64,000 nucleotides of DNA from Mycobacterium sp. PO1 (GCF_017312405.1 NZ_BLTG01000009.1:62358-126357); one strand, 5' to 3'. Shown: positions 54,299 through 63,330, counted from the first letter of the stretch. Notes: a model not told the origin generated them from the sequence alone. Made by a program: numbers and translations.

Positions 54299-55204
54299 TC
54301 AGGCCGGAGGCGGCGCCACGACCGTCGTGGTGACCGGGGCGGCGGGGGCGGTCTGCTCGCCTTCGGGCAGCGGCGTCCCCGAACTGCCGGACGGGGCCTG
54401 CGCGGCCGAGGCGCCTTCGGGCAGCGGCGTTCCTGCACTGCCGGCCGGTGCCGCCGGATCGGCGGCGGCCGGAACCGGTGCCGGGGTGGCCTCGCCGGGC
54501 AGCGGGGTTCCCGAACTTCCCTCGGGCAGCGGCGTTCCCGAGCTGCCTTCGGGCAGCGGGGTGCCGGAGCTGCCGGCCGGTGCCGGCGTCATCGTCGCCT
54601 CGGCGCCCTCCGGTGCAACCTCGTCGGTATCGCCCTCGGGGGCCGGGGTTTCCGTGGTGGCAGGTTCGGCCGGTGCGGTGTACGTGCCAGTCGAGGCCGG
54701 GGTTCCACCGGTGGGGCCGGTCGCCGGCGGGGCGGGCGGAGCCTCGACCCACACCAGCATGTCGGTGCCGCCGGCGTTGTAGACGACGCTGTCGGGTGCC
54801 TCACCGGTGACGTCGAAATAGACCTTGCCCGTGGTGGATTCGCCTTGGGCCAACGTTGCGGGGTTCACTCCCTGCGGGGTGGCGACACCGAACAGCACCC
54901 GATAGGTCTGTCCGCTCTCAGCGCGCGCGTTCAGGTTCGCCACAATGGGGATGACGCTGCCGGAGATGGCCTCGTCGGTGGCGGTGGCCTCCCACAACGT
55001 ACCGGCGACCGGGTAGGGGATCGTGTCGGTGCTGGGCTTCAGGCCGGAAACCGTCCAGCCCTGCACGACGTCGCCGTTGACCAGTTCGCCCTGTTCGCCG
55101 AGATAGTGCATGTCGGCGTCAGCGGCTGCAGTCGGCGCGCCCGCGAGAGCGACAGTCGCGGCGGTTGCGGTGGTGATCGCCGCCAGAGCGGGCTTGATCT
55201 TCAC
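54299..55204 (-). CDS. MPT63-family secreted protein with proline-rich repeat tail
   Basis: A 301-residue exported protein. Residues 1-27 are a signal peptide ending around APTAAA; residues 28-150 match the immunogenic MPT63 beta-sandwich fold (VQGWTVSGLKPSTDTI, YPVAGTLWEATATDEAISGSVIP, TTGKVYFDVTGEAPDSV, LVWVEAPP). A tail of about 150 residues rich in Pro, Ala, Thr and Glu follows, with five GTPLP repeats (SSGTPLPEG type). MPT63 itself ends after the fold at about 159 residues. GTG 55204 is the start, 7 nt after AGGAGG. Function of the family is unknown. Confidence 0.8.
   Translation of the reverse strand: MKIKPALAAITTATAATVALAGAPTAAADADMHYLGEQGELVNGDVVQGWTVSGLKPSTDTIPYPVAGTLWEATATDEAISGSVIPIVANLNARAESGQTYRVLFGVATPQGVNPATLAQGESTTGKVYFDVTGEAPDSVVYNAGGTDMLVWVEAPPAPPATGPTGGTPASTGTYTAPAEPATTETPAPEGDTDEVAPEGAEATMTPAPAGSSGTPLPEGSSGTPLPEGSSGTPLPGEATPAPVPAAADPAAPAGSAGTPLPEGASAAQAPSGSSGTPLPEGEQTAPAAPVTTTVVAPPPA
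54360..54575. repeat. Short coding repeats (GTPLPEG units) in the MPT63-like tail
   Basis: Five copies of a 27-nt unit encoding (S/A)-S/A-G-T-P-L-P-E-G occur, three tandem (about 54508-54575) and two further away, with one variant reading GE. Confidence 0.7.
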
Positions 55205-55741
55205 GTCATGTCCTCCTGTTTTCGTGACATCGAGCAGCGAGGTGATCCCCCCGCGAGCAAGGTAGCAGGCGTTCACACCGAGTAAGCACGGCTCTGCCCC
55301 TTTCCGGGTACCAACGGGCAGGGGGCTGAGAAATAGCCGGAAACGCGGACGGCGGTCGCACTGGAGGTCGATGATGCTTTTCAGGCTGGATTCACACTAA
55401 TTACGTTTTGTTTGCCAGCGGCCCATGCACCGGCTAATTGCCATTCGTGGGTACGCCTGTGTCGGGCAGCAAATGGAAAAAGCTTTGGATGCAAATCCTG
55501 CCGCCAGGAATATCCACCGGGGTATTCACCGTGCGTTCTGACTCGTCGTCGGCCTGGTGGTCGCCGTTGCCGACATCGGGTCAGGTGGACACAGCAGCAT
55601 TACCCCGGTTCATCTGCGATTTGTCTGCACCCAGGAGTTCACTTGCCGGACGCCGGCACGTCAGAAACCGGCGTTGACGTGCGCACTTTGTTCGCGGCCG
55701 GACCGGCCGAAAGTCTTGACTAGGCAAAGATCGTGAAACGC

Positions 55742-55770
55742 TTGACACGGATATCAGCAAAGCCATAAAT
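55742..55770 (+). promoter_or_regulatory. Candidate promoter of the PGRS-like gene
   Basis: TTGACA (55742-55747), a 17-nt spacer and ATAAAT (55765-55770) form a sigma-A-like pair about 85 nt upstream of the ATG. Confidence 0.45.
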
Positions 55771-55778
55771 TCTGATCA

Positions 55779-55794
55779 CATCTTTGTAAAGATG
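55779..55794. promoter_or_regulatory. Palindrome at the expected 5' end of the PGRS-like transcript
   Basis: CATCTTT-GT-AAAGATG is a perfect 7-nt inverted repeat with a 2-nt centre, just downstream of the candidate -10. It may be an operator or a stem at the 5' end of the mRNA. Confidence 0.45.
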
Positions 55795-55854
55795 CAGGTG
55801 CTGCCGCCAAATGGGGAGATGGGCAGCACCTCGATATCTGTCTAGGGGGTTTTC

Positions 55855-57294
55855 ATGGCCAAGCATGCCAAGAACCGCGCGCGTCCGGCCGCGGTTCGCG
55901 CCTACCTGACCGCGGGAGTCACCGGTGCCGCATTCGCGGGCCTCGGCGCGTTCCTCGCGGTTCAGGACGCCACTCCGGCGACGACGCAGTACGACATCAA
56001 GCTGGTGTCGAACGAGGAGGACACGCTCTTCCTTTCGCTCAACGGCGGCAGCGATCGCCGCGATCGTGAGCAGCGTGCGCTTGCGGTCCAGGAGGTGACC
56101 GACGCGAACCCGGCGCTGCGACCGATGTTCGGCGACGGCGGCTGGCTCATCGGCAACGGTCTGGACGCGGTGGAAGGCTGCGAAGGCGCGGCCTGCAACG
56201 GCGGCAACGGCGGCCTGCTCGGCGGTGACGGCGGTAACGGCCTGCACGGCGGCAAGGGCGGTGACGCCGGGTGGTGGTTCGGCAACGGTGGCCACGGCGG
56301 TGACGGCTTTGCTAGCGAGGGCTATGCGGCCTCTGCCGGCGGCGACGGCGGCAGCGGCGGCTACTTCTTCGGCTTCGGCGGTGACGGTGGCGACGCCGGT
56401 GAGGGAGCAGTCAAGACCTCGTCCGGTGTGTACGTCGGGTACTCCGGCGGAGACGGCGGTCGGGGCGGTGCGGGCTTCGGCACGGGCGGCAACGGTGGCG
56501 CCGGCGGCAGCTACCAGAACACGAATGACATCGCCGATGATCCGGACACCGAGATCGACGAGTCACTGCAGAACGATGTGATCGGCGGCGCGGGTGGCGA
56601 CGGCGGTGCGGCCGGCGGATTCGTCGGCACCGACGGCCACGGTGGCGCAGGCGGAGCGGCCATCTCCGACAACGGAAGCGCGACCGGTGGTGCGGGTGGC
56701 GATGGCGGTGGCACCGGCACCATGACCGGCGGCCTCGGTGGCAACGGCGGCGACGGGGGTGACGCCGAGGCGAATGCCGAAGGCGAGACGGCGACCGGGG
56801 GCGCCGGCGGAGCCGGTGGCTGGACCGGCACCGGCAACGGTGGCCTCGGCGGCGACGGCGGTGACGCCAACGGCTACGGCGGCGCGGACGCGGTCGGCGG
56901 CGACGGCGGCGAGGGTGGCGGCTCCCGAGTCGGTAACGCGGGTGAAGGCGGCAACGGCGGCAACGGTTTCAGCACCGACGGCGAAGCCACCGGTGGGCGT
57001 GGCGGCGACGGCGGCCATACCTGGGTGTTCGGCGAAGGCGGCGGCGACGGCGGCAACGGCGGCAACGCCGAGGCCGAGGAAGACGCCACCGGCGGCGACG
57101 GCGGCGACGGCGGCAACGGCGGACTCTTCGGCTACCCCGGCGACGGCGGTGACGGCGGCGACGCCGAATCGACCAACGGCACCGCGACCCCCGGCTCCGG
57201 GGGCTCGGGCGGCGTCGGCGGCGAGGACGGTGAGTCGGGTGAATCCAGTGGCAGCGACAGCGACAGCGACAGTGACGGCGGCGACAGCGCCTGA
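55855..57294 (+). CDS. PGRS-like glycine-rich surface protein without a PE domain
   Basis: A 479-residue protein. Residues 1-45 have a basic start and one hydrophobic stretch (AYLTAGVTGAAFAGLGAFLAV), suggesting a signal or anchor rather than a PE domain. Residues 95-460 are dominated by GGxGG/GGDGG triplets as in the PGRS part of PE_PGRS proteins, including a WLIGNGLDAVEG segment resembling the PGRS junction and repeated GDGGDGG/GGNGG. The end is a Ser/Asp-rich tail (GSDSDSDSDGGDS). ATG 55855 follows AGGGGG. The composition is low-complexity and Gly, Asp, Asn-rich; such triplets can bind calcium as parallel beta-rolls. No known function. Confidence 0.8.
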   Translation: MAKHAKNRARPAAVRAYLTAGVTGAAFAGLGAFLAVQDATPATTQYDIKLVSNEEDTLFLSLNGGSDRRDREQRALAVQEVTDANPALRPMFGDGGWLIGNGLDAVEGCEGAACNGGNGGLLGGDGGNGLHGGKGGDAGWWFGNGGHGGDGFASEGYAASAGGDGGSGGYFFGFGGDGGDAGEGAVKTSSGVYVGYSGGDGGRGGAGFGTGGNGGAGGSYQNTNDIADDPDTEIDESLQNDVIGGAGGDGGAAGGFVGTDGHGGAGGAAISDNGSATGGAGGDGGGTGTMTGGLGGNGGDGGDAEANAEGETATGGAGGAGGWTGTGNGGLGGDGGDANGYGGADAVGGDGGEGGGSRVGNAGEGGNGGNGFSTDGEATGGRGGDGGHTWVFGEGGGDGGNGGNAEAEEDATGGDGGDGGNGGLFGYPGDGGDGGDAESTNGTATPGSGGSGGVGGEDGESGESSGSDSDSDSDGGDSA

Positions 57295-57321
57295 CCGCCA
57301 GCGACACTGACGACGACAGGA

Positions 57322-57353
57322 AGAGCGCCGGCCACAGCTGTGGCCGGCGCTCT
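57322..57353 (+). terminator. Strong terminator hairpin after the PGRS-like gene
   Basis: A perfect 32-nt inverted repeat (core GCCGGCCACAGCTGTGGCCGGC) lies 28 nt after the stop and is followed by TCTCTGCTG with few Ts. It is a very strong GC stem, as in mycobacterial intrinsic terminators. Confidence 0.75.
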
Positions 57354-57386
57354 CTCTGCTGTCAAAAAGGTTGTCGGCACCAGACT

Positions 57387-57413
57387 TTGACGCTACTCAC
57401 GTGAGGCTATGAT
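57387..57413 (+). promoter_or_regulatory. Promoter of the 57420 gene (leaderless)
   Basis: TATGAT (57408-57413) ends 6 nt before the ATG, and TTGACG (57387-57392) lies 15 nt further upstream. The transcript should start at the ATG. Confidence 0.5.
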
Positions 57414-57419
57414 CGCCCA

Positions 57420-57923
57420 ATGTCGGAAACCTCTGCACTCCGTCCCGACCGGCTCGTCGTCGTGGCCCTCGTCGTCGCGGTCGGCGCACTGGCTGTGGCG
57501 ATCTGGGCGCTGCTCAGCGCCCCGTCCGCGGGCGAGGCGACCTCCGCCGGCGATGAGGCCTCGTCCGGTGACGAGGACTCCTCCGAGGAAGCCGGCGCCC
57601 ACGTCTGCGGCGCCTTCGACACCGTGCGCACCGCGGTCTCGCTGCAGACGAACGCTGACCTGGGTGCGGACCCGGTAGCCGTGCAGGCGGTCGCGGCGAA
57701 CGCCCGACTGGCAACCCTCGGCGGGGGGCAGTATCTGTTGATGCAACTGAGCGATGCGACGCCGAGCGACCTTGCCGAATCCGTGCGGTCGTTCGCGACC
57801 ACGCTGCAGGACATCGGCATCGGCCAATTGGCGGGCTCGCCGGCCAATGATCCCGCTCAGGTGCAGCGTCTCAACGCCGCTCAAGACGACGCGGCGCGCA
57901 TCTCCGAGCTCTGTCAGCAGTGA
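57420..57923 (+). CDS. Small membrane-anchored protein of unknown function
   Basis: A 167-residue protein. A short cytoplasmic start is followed by one membrane helix (about 13-33; VVVALVVAVGALAVAIWALL), an Ala/Ser/Glu/Asp-rich linker (about 34-60) and a helical extracytoplasmic domain (about 61-167) with two cysteines (HVCGAFDTVRTAVS, SELCQQ). Mycobacteria encode many such Mce-associated-like small proteins; no domain was recognised. Convergent with chsH3. Confidence 0.75.
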   Translation: MSETSALRPDRLVVVALVVAVGALAVAIWALLSAPSAGEATSAGDEASSGDEDSSEEAGAHVCGAFDTVRTAVSLQTNADLGADPVAVQAVAANARLATLGGGQYLLMQLSDATPSDLAESVRSFATTLQDIGIGQLAGSPANDPAQVQRLNAAQDDAARISELCQQ

Positions 57924-57927
57924 CGGG

Positions 57928-58788
57928 TCAGGCGGGCACGAACTCCACGCCCGCCAACGCGACCGCGTCGTCACGGTCCGGCGCACTCACCACTGCCGCG
58001 TAGGAGTCGTCGGACTTCCAGACACTCACCTTCAGTGTCTCGCCGGGGAAAACCACTCCGGCCATCCGGGCGCCGAAGGATTTCAGTCTGGCGACATCTC
58101 CGTCAAGCAGGTTGTCCACCAAGGCTTTGCACGTCATGCCGTAGGTGCACAGGCCGTGCAGGATGGGGCGGGGAAACCCGGCAGCGGCAGCGAAGTCCGG
58201 ATCGGAGTGCAGCGGGTTGCGGTCCCCGCACATCCGGTAGAGCAGAGCCTGCGACGGCAAGGTCGGCACCGACAGCTCGAAGTCGGGGGCCCGTTCCGGG
58301 GCGGCCTGGCTTGTGGACGGTCCGCGGTCGCCGCCGAACCCGCCCTCGCCGCGGGCGAAGATGGAGCGCTTCTGCTTCCACAGCAGTGTGCCCGCCGGAT
58401 CGTTGACGGTCGTTTCGGACCAGATCACTGCCGCCTTGCCTTTGTCCCAGATCTCGGTGAAGCGGGTGACGGCGATACCGGTGCCTGCCGGCGGTATCGG
58501 GCCGGGCGCCTCGACCGCCTCGCTGGCGTGCAGCACCTTCGACAGCTCGATGTCGATGCCGGGAAACTTCACCGCAGGCGGCTCGGTCATGTGGAAACTC
58601 TGCGCGACGTTGCCGAACGTCGGCAGCACCTGCGGTGTGTCGTCGGTCAGGTAGCGCAGCTCCTGCTTGTCCATCGGGTCGGCGCCAGCGCCCAGACCCA
58701 GATGGTAGAGCTGGATATCGCTACTGGTCCACGAGAATTCGACCGGTTCCAGCTCGGCGCCGATCGCCTCGTCGAGGTTGATGGGCAT
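57928..58788 (-). CDS. chsH3: MaoC-like enoyl-CoA hydratase ChsH3 (Rv3538-like)
   Basis: A 286-residue double hot-dog hydratase for the cholesterol side chain (the first beta-oxidation cycles). N-terminal half about 1-130, C-terminal half with the MaoC motif YRMCGDRNPLHSDPDFAAAAGFPRPILHGLCTYG (Asp/His pair) from about 185. GTG/ATG usage: ATG 58788 (MPINLDEAIG). The stop of kstD lies 3 nt upstream, so kstD and chsH3 are one operon (Rv3537-Rv3538 order). Confidence 0.88.
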   Translation of the reverse strand: MPINLDEAIGAELEPVEFSWTSSDIQLYHLGLGAGADPMDKQELRYLTDDTPQVLPTFGNVAQSFHMTEPPAVKFPGIDIELSKVLHASEAVEAPGPIPPAGTGIAVTRFTEIWDKGKAAVIWSETTVNDPAGTLLWKQKRSIFARGEGGFGGDRGPSTSQAAPERAPDFELSVPTLPSQALLYRMCGDRNPLHSDPDFAAAAGFPRPILHGLCTYGMTCKALVDNLLDGDVARLKSFGARMAGVVFPGETLKVSVWKSDDSYAAVVSAPDRDDAVALAGVEFVPA

Positions 58789-58791
58789 TGC

Positions 58792-60486
58792 TCAGTCCTT
58801 CCGGTGCCCGGTCGCGGCGATGTGCAGCGCCGCGAGATAGCCGAACGTCATGGCCGGCCCGATGGTTCCGCCCGGGCCGGGGTAGGTGTGGCCCATCACC
58901 GGGGCGCTGACGTTGCCCGCAGCGTAGAGGCCCTCGATCACCGAGCCGTCGTCGCGCAGTGCCCGGCCGTCGTTGTCGGTCACCACCCCGCCCTTGGTGC
59001 CGAGGTCACCGGGAACCATCTTGGCCGCGTAGAACGGACCTTCGCTGATCTCGCCGAGGTTGGGGTTGGGCTTGTTCGTCGGGTCGCCGTAGTACCGGTC
59101 GTAGGCGCTCTCGCCCCGCTTGAAGTCCTGATCGACCCCGTCGCGGGCGAAGCCGTTGAAACGCTCGATCGTCGCGGTGAGTTCTACTGCCGGCAGGCCG
59201 GTCTTGGCGGCGAGTTCATCGAGGGTGTCGGCCTTGACGATGACGCCGGATTCCATCCACTTCGACGGGATCCGCTGTCCCGGCTGAAGACCGGCGAAAA
59301 TGTAGCGGTCGCGATACCGCTGGTCGAACACCAGCCAAGCCGGGATGTTCTCTCCGGGTCCGGGGCCCTGTCCGTATTGCCCGCCGTACATGTGGTGGCA
59401 CGCCTCGACATAGGGCATCGACTCGTTCATGAAGCGCTTGCCGGCCATGTTGACGATGATCGATCCCGGCGAGTTGCGTTCGGACAACGCGAACCAGGGT
59501 GCACCGACCAGGGGCACCGTAGGGCCCCACCAGGCGTCCTCCATCACATCCAGTGCGGCGCCGAGCTTCTCGGCCGCCAGGATTCCGTCGCCGGTGTTGG
59601 CCACCGCCCCGACCGTCCACTCGGTGGTGATCGGAGCGCGCTGGTACTTGACCCGCATCTGCTCGTTGTGTTCGAACCCGCCACTGCCCAGGATCACGCC
59701 GCGACGCGCCCGGATGAGTTGCGGTTCCGCTGTTTCGGGCCCCTGGGTGTCGCGCACCAGAATGCCGGCGACGACACCGTCTTCGATGTACAGGTCGGTC
59801 ATGGCGGTGTTCAGCAGCACCGGCACTCCCGCGTCACGCAACCCGATCCGCAGCGGGGCGATGAGGGCGCGGCCCATCCCGACGAGGTTCTTGCCCGTGG
59901 CCTGGGCCCACATCGTGCGGGCGCCCACCTTGAGGCTGCGCAACACGCCGCGGGGGTGGCGCTTGAGCTGGTTGAGTCGCACGTAGTCCTGCTGCATCAC
60001 CACCACGTTGAGTGGCACCTTGCCGTACGGGGGTTCGAGGCCCTTGAGGTCGGGGCCGAGCTTCTTGGCGTTGAACGGCTTGGGTTCGACCGACCGCCCG
60101 GAGGCCTTGCCGCCCGGGGTCTCGGGGTAGTAGTCGGAGTAGTTGGGAACCCAGCACAGCTTCAGCGGGGAGTGCCGCAGGACGAACGACAGCATCTCCG
60201 GCCCGCGCTTGAGGTAGGTGTCGATCTTGTCGGCCGGCACCACGTCTCCGATGATCGCGTGCAGGTAGGCGCGCGCCGCCTCGGTGGTATCCTTGACGCC
60301 GTCGCGCTGCAGGACCTCGTTGTTGGGGATCCACACTCCGCCACCTGACCGCGCAGTGGAACCACCGTAGTGCGGGGCCTTCTCAACGAGTACTGTCGAG
60401 AGTCCCTGGTGGGCGGCGGTGAGTGCGGCGACCATGCCGGCGGCGCCGCTCCCGACCACGACGACGTCATACACCTGTCCAGTCAT
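58792..60486 (-). CDS. kstD: 3-ketosteroid delta-1-dehydrogenase
   Basis: A 564-residue FAD flavoprotein that introduces the 1,2-double bond in ring A of 3-ketosteroids, needed for ring opening. The FAD site VYDVVVVGSGAAGMVAALTAA is at the N-terminus, followed by RSGGGVWIPNNEV and the C-terminal LYAAGNVSAPVMGHTYPGPGGTIGPAMTFGY with a substrate-site tyrosine. ATG 60486 is chosen: a nearby ATG at 60495 lies inside the KstR box. Divergent from hsaE. Confidence 0.94.
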   Translation of the reverse strand: MTGQVYDVVVVGSGAAGMVAALTAAHQGLSTVLVEKAPHYGGSTARSGGGVWIPNNEVLQRDGVKDTTEAARAYLHAIIGDVVPADKIDTYLKRGPEMLSFVLRHSPLKLCWVPNYSDYYPETPGGKASGRSVEPKPFNAKKLGPDLKGLEPPYGKVPLNVVVMQQDYVRLNQLKRHPRGVLRSLKVGARTMWAQATGKNLVGMGRALIAPLRIGLRDAGVPVLLNTAMTDLYIEDGVVAGILVRDTQGPETAEPQLIRARRGVILGSGGFEHNEQMRVKYQRAPITTEWTVGAVANTGDGILAAEKLGAALDVMEDAWWGPTVPLVGAPWFALSERNSPGSIIVNMAGKRFMNESMPYVEACHHMYGGQYGQGPGPGENIPAWLVFDQRYRDRYIFAGLQPGQRIPSKWMESGVIVKADTLDELAAKTGLPAVELTATIERFNGFARDGVDQDFKRGESAYDRYYGDPTNKPNPNLGEISEGPFYAAKMVPGDLGTKGGVVTDNDGRALRDDGSVIEGLYAAGNVSAPVMGHTYPGPGGTIGPAMTFGYLAALHIAATGHRKD

Positions 60487-60487
60487 G

Positions 60488-60501
60488 TAGAACACGTTAT
60501 A
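60488..60501. promoter_or_regulatory. KstR box between kstD and hsaE
   Basis: TAGAACACGTTATA matches TnnAACnnGTTnnA exactly. It directly touches the kstD start and lies about 58 nt upstream of hsaE, so one site can cover both operons. Confidence 0.85.
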
Positions 60502-60558
60502 GAATTGCCCGGCCAGCTAACAACTGGCCCGGTCAGAAAAACGAGGGGAATTCATCTG

Positions 60559-61344
60559 ATGCTCCGTGACGAGGTTCGGGAACGACTCGCCGCCGATCTC
60601 GCGCAGGCGGAACGCAGCAGGGTTCCGATCTCGCCGTTGACCGATGGTCAGCCCGATATCGACGTGGTGGATGCCTACGAGATCCAGCTGATCAACATCC
60701 GGCAGCGGGTGGCTGAGGGGGCCCGGGTGATCGGGCACAAGGTGGGCCTGTCGTCGGAGGCGATGCAGAAGATGATGAATGTCGACGAGCCTGATTACGG
60801 GCATCTGCTCGACGACATGCAGGTCTTTGAGGACCGGCCGGTCCAGAGTGCGAGCTACCTGTATCCGCGGGTGGAGGTGGAGGTGGGATTCATCCTGGCC
60901 GACGATCTGCCGGGAGCCGGTTGCACCGAGGACGATGTGCTGGCTGCCACGGCGGCGTTCGCCCCGGCCATCGAGCTCATCGACACGCGCATCACCAACT
61001 GGCAGATCAAGCTGTGCGACACCATCGCCGACAACGCCTCGTCGGCCGGCTGGGTGCTCGGCGAGGCCCGGGTCTCACCCAAGGACGTCGACATCAAGGC
61101 CATCGACGCGGTGCTGACCAACAACGGGGAGGTCGTCGCCGAGGGGCGCAGTGACGCGGTGCTGGGCAATCCGGTCACCGCGGTGGCGTGGTTGGCCCGC
61201 AAGGTGGAGAGCTTCGGGGTGCGGTTACGGGCCGGCGACATCGTGTTGCCGGGTTCGTGCACCCGTGCGATAGATGCCCCGCCGGGCAGCCACTTCGTGG
61301 CCGAGTTCAGCGGGTTGGGTTCAGTACAACTGAGTTTCGAGTAA
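60559..61344 (+). CDS. hsaE: 2-hydroxypentadienoate/hexadienoate hydratase HsaE
   Basis: A 261-residue hydratase that adds water to the 2-hydroxyhexa-2,4-dienoate left after ring A and B cleavage. Family segments: [49 protein letters not shown] (metal-ligand glutamates), [27 protein letters not shown] 60559 follows GAGGGGAA; the frame further upstream overlaps kstD. First gene of hsaE-hsaG-hsaF. Confidence 0.92.
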   Translation: MLRDEVRERLAADLAQAERSRVPISPLTDGQPDIDVVDAYEIQLINIRQRVAEGARVIGHKVGLSSEAMQKMMNVDEPDYGHLLDDMQVFEDRPVQSASYLYPRVEVEVGFILADDLPGAGCTEDDVLAATAAFAPAIELIDTRITNWQIKLCDTIADNASSAGWVLGEARVSPKDVDIKAIDAVLTNNGEVVAEGRSDAVLGNPVTAVAWLARKVESFGVRLRAGDIVLPGSCTRAIDAPPGSHFVAEFSGLGSVQLSFE

Positions 61345-61354
61345 GGAGCCGCTC

Positions 61355-62281
61355 ATGACTGACAAGAAGTCTGTGGCGATTGTGGGGTCGGGCAACATCA
61401 GCACCGACCTGCTGTACAAGTTGTTGCGTTCGCAGTGGCTGGAGCCACGCTGGATGATCGGCATCGATCCAGAGAGCGAAGGCTTGGCGCGGGCCCGCAA
61501 GTTGGGGCTCGAGACGTCGCACGAGGGAGTGGACTGGTTGCTGAACCAGTCCGAGAAGCCTGACATGGTGTTCGAGGCGACCAGTGCCTACGTGCATCGC
61601 GCCGCAGCGCCTCGCTACGCCGAGGCCGGCATCCGGGCCATCGACCTGACCCCGGCGGCGGTGGGTCCGGGGGTGATCCCGCCGGCGAATCTGGGTGAGC
61701 ACCTGGATGCGCCCAACGTCAACATGGTGACCTGCGGGGGCCAGGCCACGATCCCGATCGTGCACGCTGTGTCGCGCGTGGTGGAGGTGCCTTACGGAGA
61801 GATCGTGGCGTCGGTGTCCTCGGCGTCGGCCGGCCCGGGGACGCGGGCCAACATCGACGAGTTCACCAAGACCACCAGTGCGGGGGTGCAGAACATCGGC
61901 GGCGCCAAGCGGGGCAAGGCCATCATCATCTTGAACCCGGCTGATCCTCCGATGATCATGCGCGACACCATCTTCTGCGCGATCCCCGAGGACGCCGACC
62001 GCGATGCGATCGCACAGTCCATCCGTGACGTCGTGGCAGAGGTGCAGACCTACGTTCCGGGCTACCGGCTGCTCAACGATCCGCAGTTCGACGATCCGTC
62101 GATGAACTCCGGAGGGCAGGCGCTGGTCACCACGTTCATCGAGGTGGAGGGTGCGGGCGACTACCTGCCGCCGTATGCGGGAAACCTGGACATCATGACC
62201 GCCGCGGCCACCAAGGTCGGCGAGGAGGTCGCCAAGAAGATGGCAGCAGCGAGCCTTTCCACGGCAGGAGGCCAATCATGA
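61355..62281 (+). CDS. hsaG: Acylating propanal/acetaldehyde dehydrogenase HsaG
   Basis: A 308-residue CoA-acylating aldehyde dehydrogenase that turns propanal to propionyl-CoA. Rossmann motif [19 protein letters not shown] at the N-terminus, and catalytic Cys127 in [13 protein letters not shown]. In M. tuberculosis it channels aldehyde from HsaF; both genes are adjacent here (4-nt overlap). ATG 61355 follows AAGGAG. Confidence 0.93.
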   Translation: MTDKKSVAIVGSGNISTDLLYKLLRSQWLEPRWMIGIDPESEGLARARKLGLETSHEGVDWLLNQSEKPDMVFEATSAYVHRAAAPRYAEAGIRAIDLTPAAVGPGVIPPANLGEHLDAPNVNMVTCGGQATIPIVHAVSRVVEVPYGEIVASVSSASAGPGTRANIDEFTKTTSAGVQNIGGAKRGKAIIILNPADPPMIMRDTIFCAIPEDADRDAIAQSIRDVVAEVQTYVPGYRLLNDPQFDDPSMNSGGQALVTTFIEVEGAGDYLPPYAGNLDIMTAAATKVGEEVAKKMAAASLSTAGGQS

Positions 62282-63330
62282 GCACGCAGGACATCTACTT
62301 CGACCCCATGTGGGACATCCGGATGACCGACACGTCGCTGCGTGACGGCAGTCATCACAAACGCCACCAGTTCACCAAGGACGAGGTCGGCGCCATCGTC
62401 GCGGCGCTGGACGCGGCCGGGGTGCCGGTCATCGAGGTGACCCACGGCGACGGGCTGGGCGGGTCGAGCTTCAACTACGGGTTCTCCAAGACCCCGGAGC
62501 AGGAGCTGATCAAGCTGGCCGCCGAGACCGCCAAGGAATCGAAGATCGCCTTCCTGATGCTGCCCGGTGTGGGCACCAAGGAAGACATCAAGGAAGCGCA
62601 GAACAACGGCGGGTCGATCTGTCGCATCGCGACCCACTGCACCGAGGCCGACGTGTCGATCCAGCATTTCGGGCTGGCCCGCGAGCTCGGCTTGGAGACG
62701 GTCGGCTTTCTGATGATGAGCCACACCATCGCGCCGGAGAAACTGGCCGCGCAGGCGCGCATCATGGCCGATGCCGGCTGCCAGTGCGTCTATGTCGTCG
62801 ACTCCGCGGGCGCGTTGGTGCTCGAGGGGGTCCGCGACCGGGTGGCTGCGCTGGTGGCCGAGCTCGGCGATGACGCCCAGGTCGGGTTTCATGGCCACGA
62901 GAATCTCGGCCTGGGGGTGGCGAACTCGATCGAGGCGGTGCGCGCCGGCGCCAAGCAGATCGACGGGTCGTGCCGCCGGTTCGGTGCCGGCGCCGGCAAC
63001 GCCCCGGTCGAGGCGCTGATCGGGGTGTTCGACAAGATCGGCGTCAAGACCGGTATCGACTTCTTCGACATCGCCGACGCCGCCGAGGAGGTTGTCGCTC
63101 CGGCGATGCCCGCCGAGTGCCTGCTGGATCGCAACGCGCTGATCATGGGGTATTCGGGGGTGTACTCGAGCTTCCTCAAGCACGCCATCCGCCAGTCCGA
63201 GCGCTACGGGGTGCCCGCCCACCAGCTGCTGCACCGCGCGGGGCAGCGCAAACTGATCGGCGGCCAAGAGGACCAGCTGATCGACATCGCACTGGAGATC
63301 AAACGCGAGATGGACTCGGCGTCGGCCTGA
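62278..63330 (+). CDS. hsaF: 4-hydroxy-2-oxohexanoate aldolase HsaF
   Basis: A 350-residue HMG-CoA-lyase-type TIM-barrel aldolase that splits 4-hydroxy-2-oxohexanoate into pyruvate and propanal. Catalytic and metal segments: [34 protein letters not shown] and [23 protein letters not shown] (His-x-His metal ligands). ATG 62278 overlaps the hsaG stop (ATGA). It forms a complex with HsaG. End of the steroid gene block in this window. Confidence 0.93.
   Translation: MSTQDIYFDPMWDIRMTDTSLRDGSHHKRHQFTKDEVGAIVAALDAAGVPVIEVTHGDGLGGSSFNYGFSKTPEQELIKLAAETAKESKIAFLMLPGVGTKEDIKEAQNNGGSICRIATHCTEADVSIQHFGLARELGLETVGFLMMSHTIAPEKLAAQARIMADAGCQCVYVVDSAGALVLEGVRDRVAALVAELGDDAQVGFHGHENLGLGVANSIEAVRAGAKQIDGSCRRFGAGAGNAPVEALIGVFDKIGVKTGIDFFDIADAAEEVVAPAMPAECLLDRNALIMGYSGVYSSFLKHAIRQSERYGVPAHQLLHRAGQRKLIGGQEDQLIDIALEIKREMDSASA

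Larger units (their letters stand above)
55205..55854. other. 650-bp non-coding stretch between the MPT63-like and PGRS-like genes
   Basis: No gene is supported. The left part must hold the minus-strand promoter of the MPT63-like gene. The right part holds a promoter-like pair and a palindrome described separately. Open frames at 55412-55723 and 55438-55677 lack a ribosome site and mycobacterial codon pattern, and their base composition is lower in GC than that of flanking genes. Confidence 0.5.

Noticed and set aside
53747..55285. Plus-strand open frame of 512 codons
   Set aside because: Frame-shifted shadow of the 53547 gene and antisense to the MPT63-like gene; Gly/Arg-rich translation is a GC artefact.
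55412..55723. Small genes in the 650-bp gap
   Set aside because: No ribosome site, no family motif and two competing frames of similar quality.
55855..56160. PE domain at the start of the PGRS-like protein
   Set aside because: No Pro-Glu motif near the N-terminus and no helical hairpin of about 90 residues; the start is basic with one hydrophobic stretch.
56150..57240. CRISPR-like repeats in the glycine-rich region
   Set aside because: The GGCGGCGACGGC repeats are in frame, of irregular spacing and code for GGDGG; they are PGRS-type coding repeats, not spacers.
57754..60348. Plus-strand open frame of 864 codons
   Set aside because: Antisense to kstD and chsH3 and overlapping the end of the 57420 gene; no domain recognisable.
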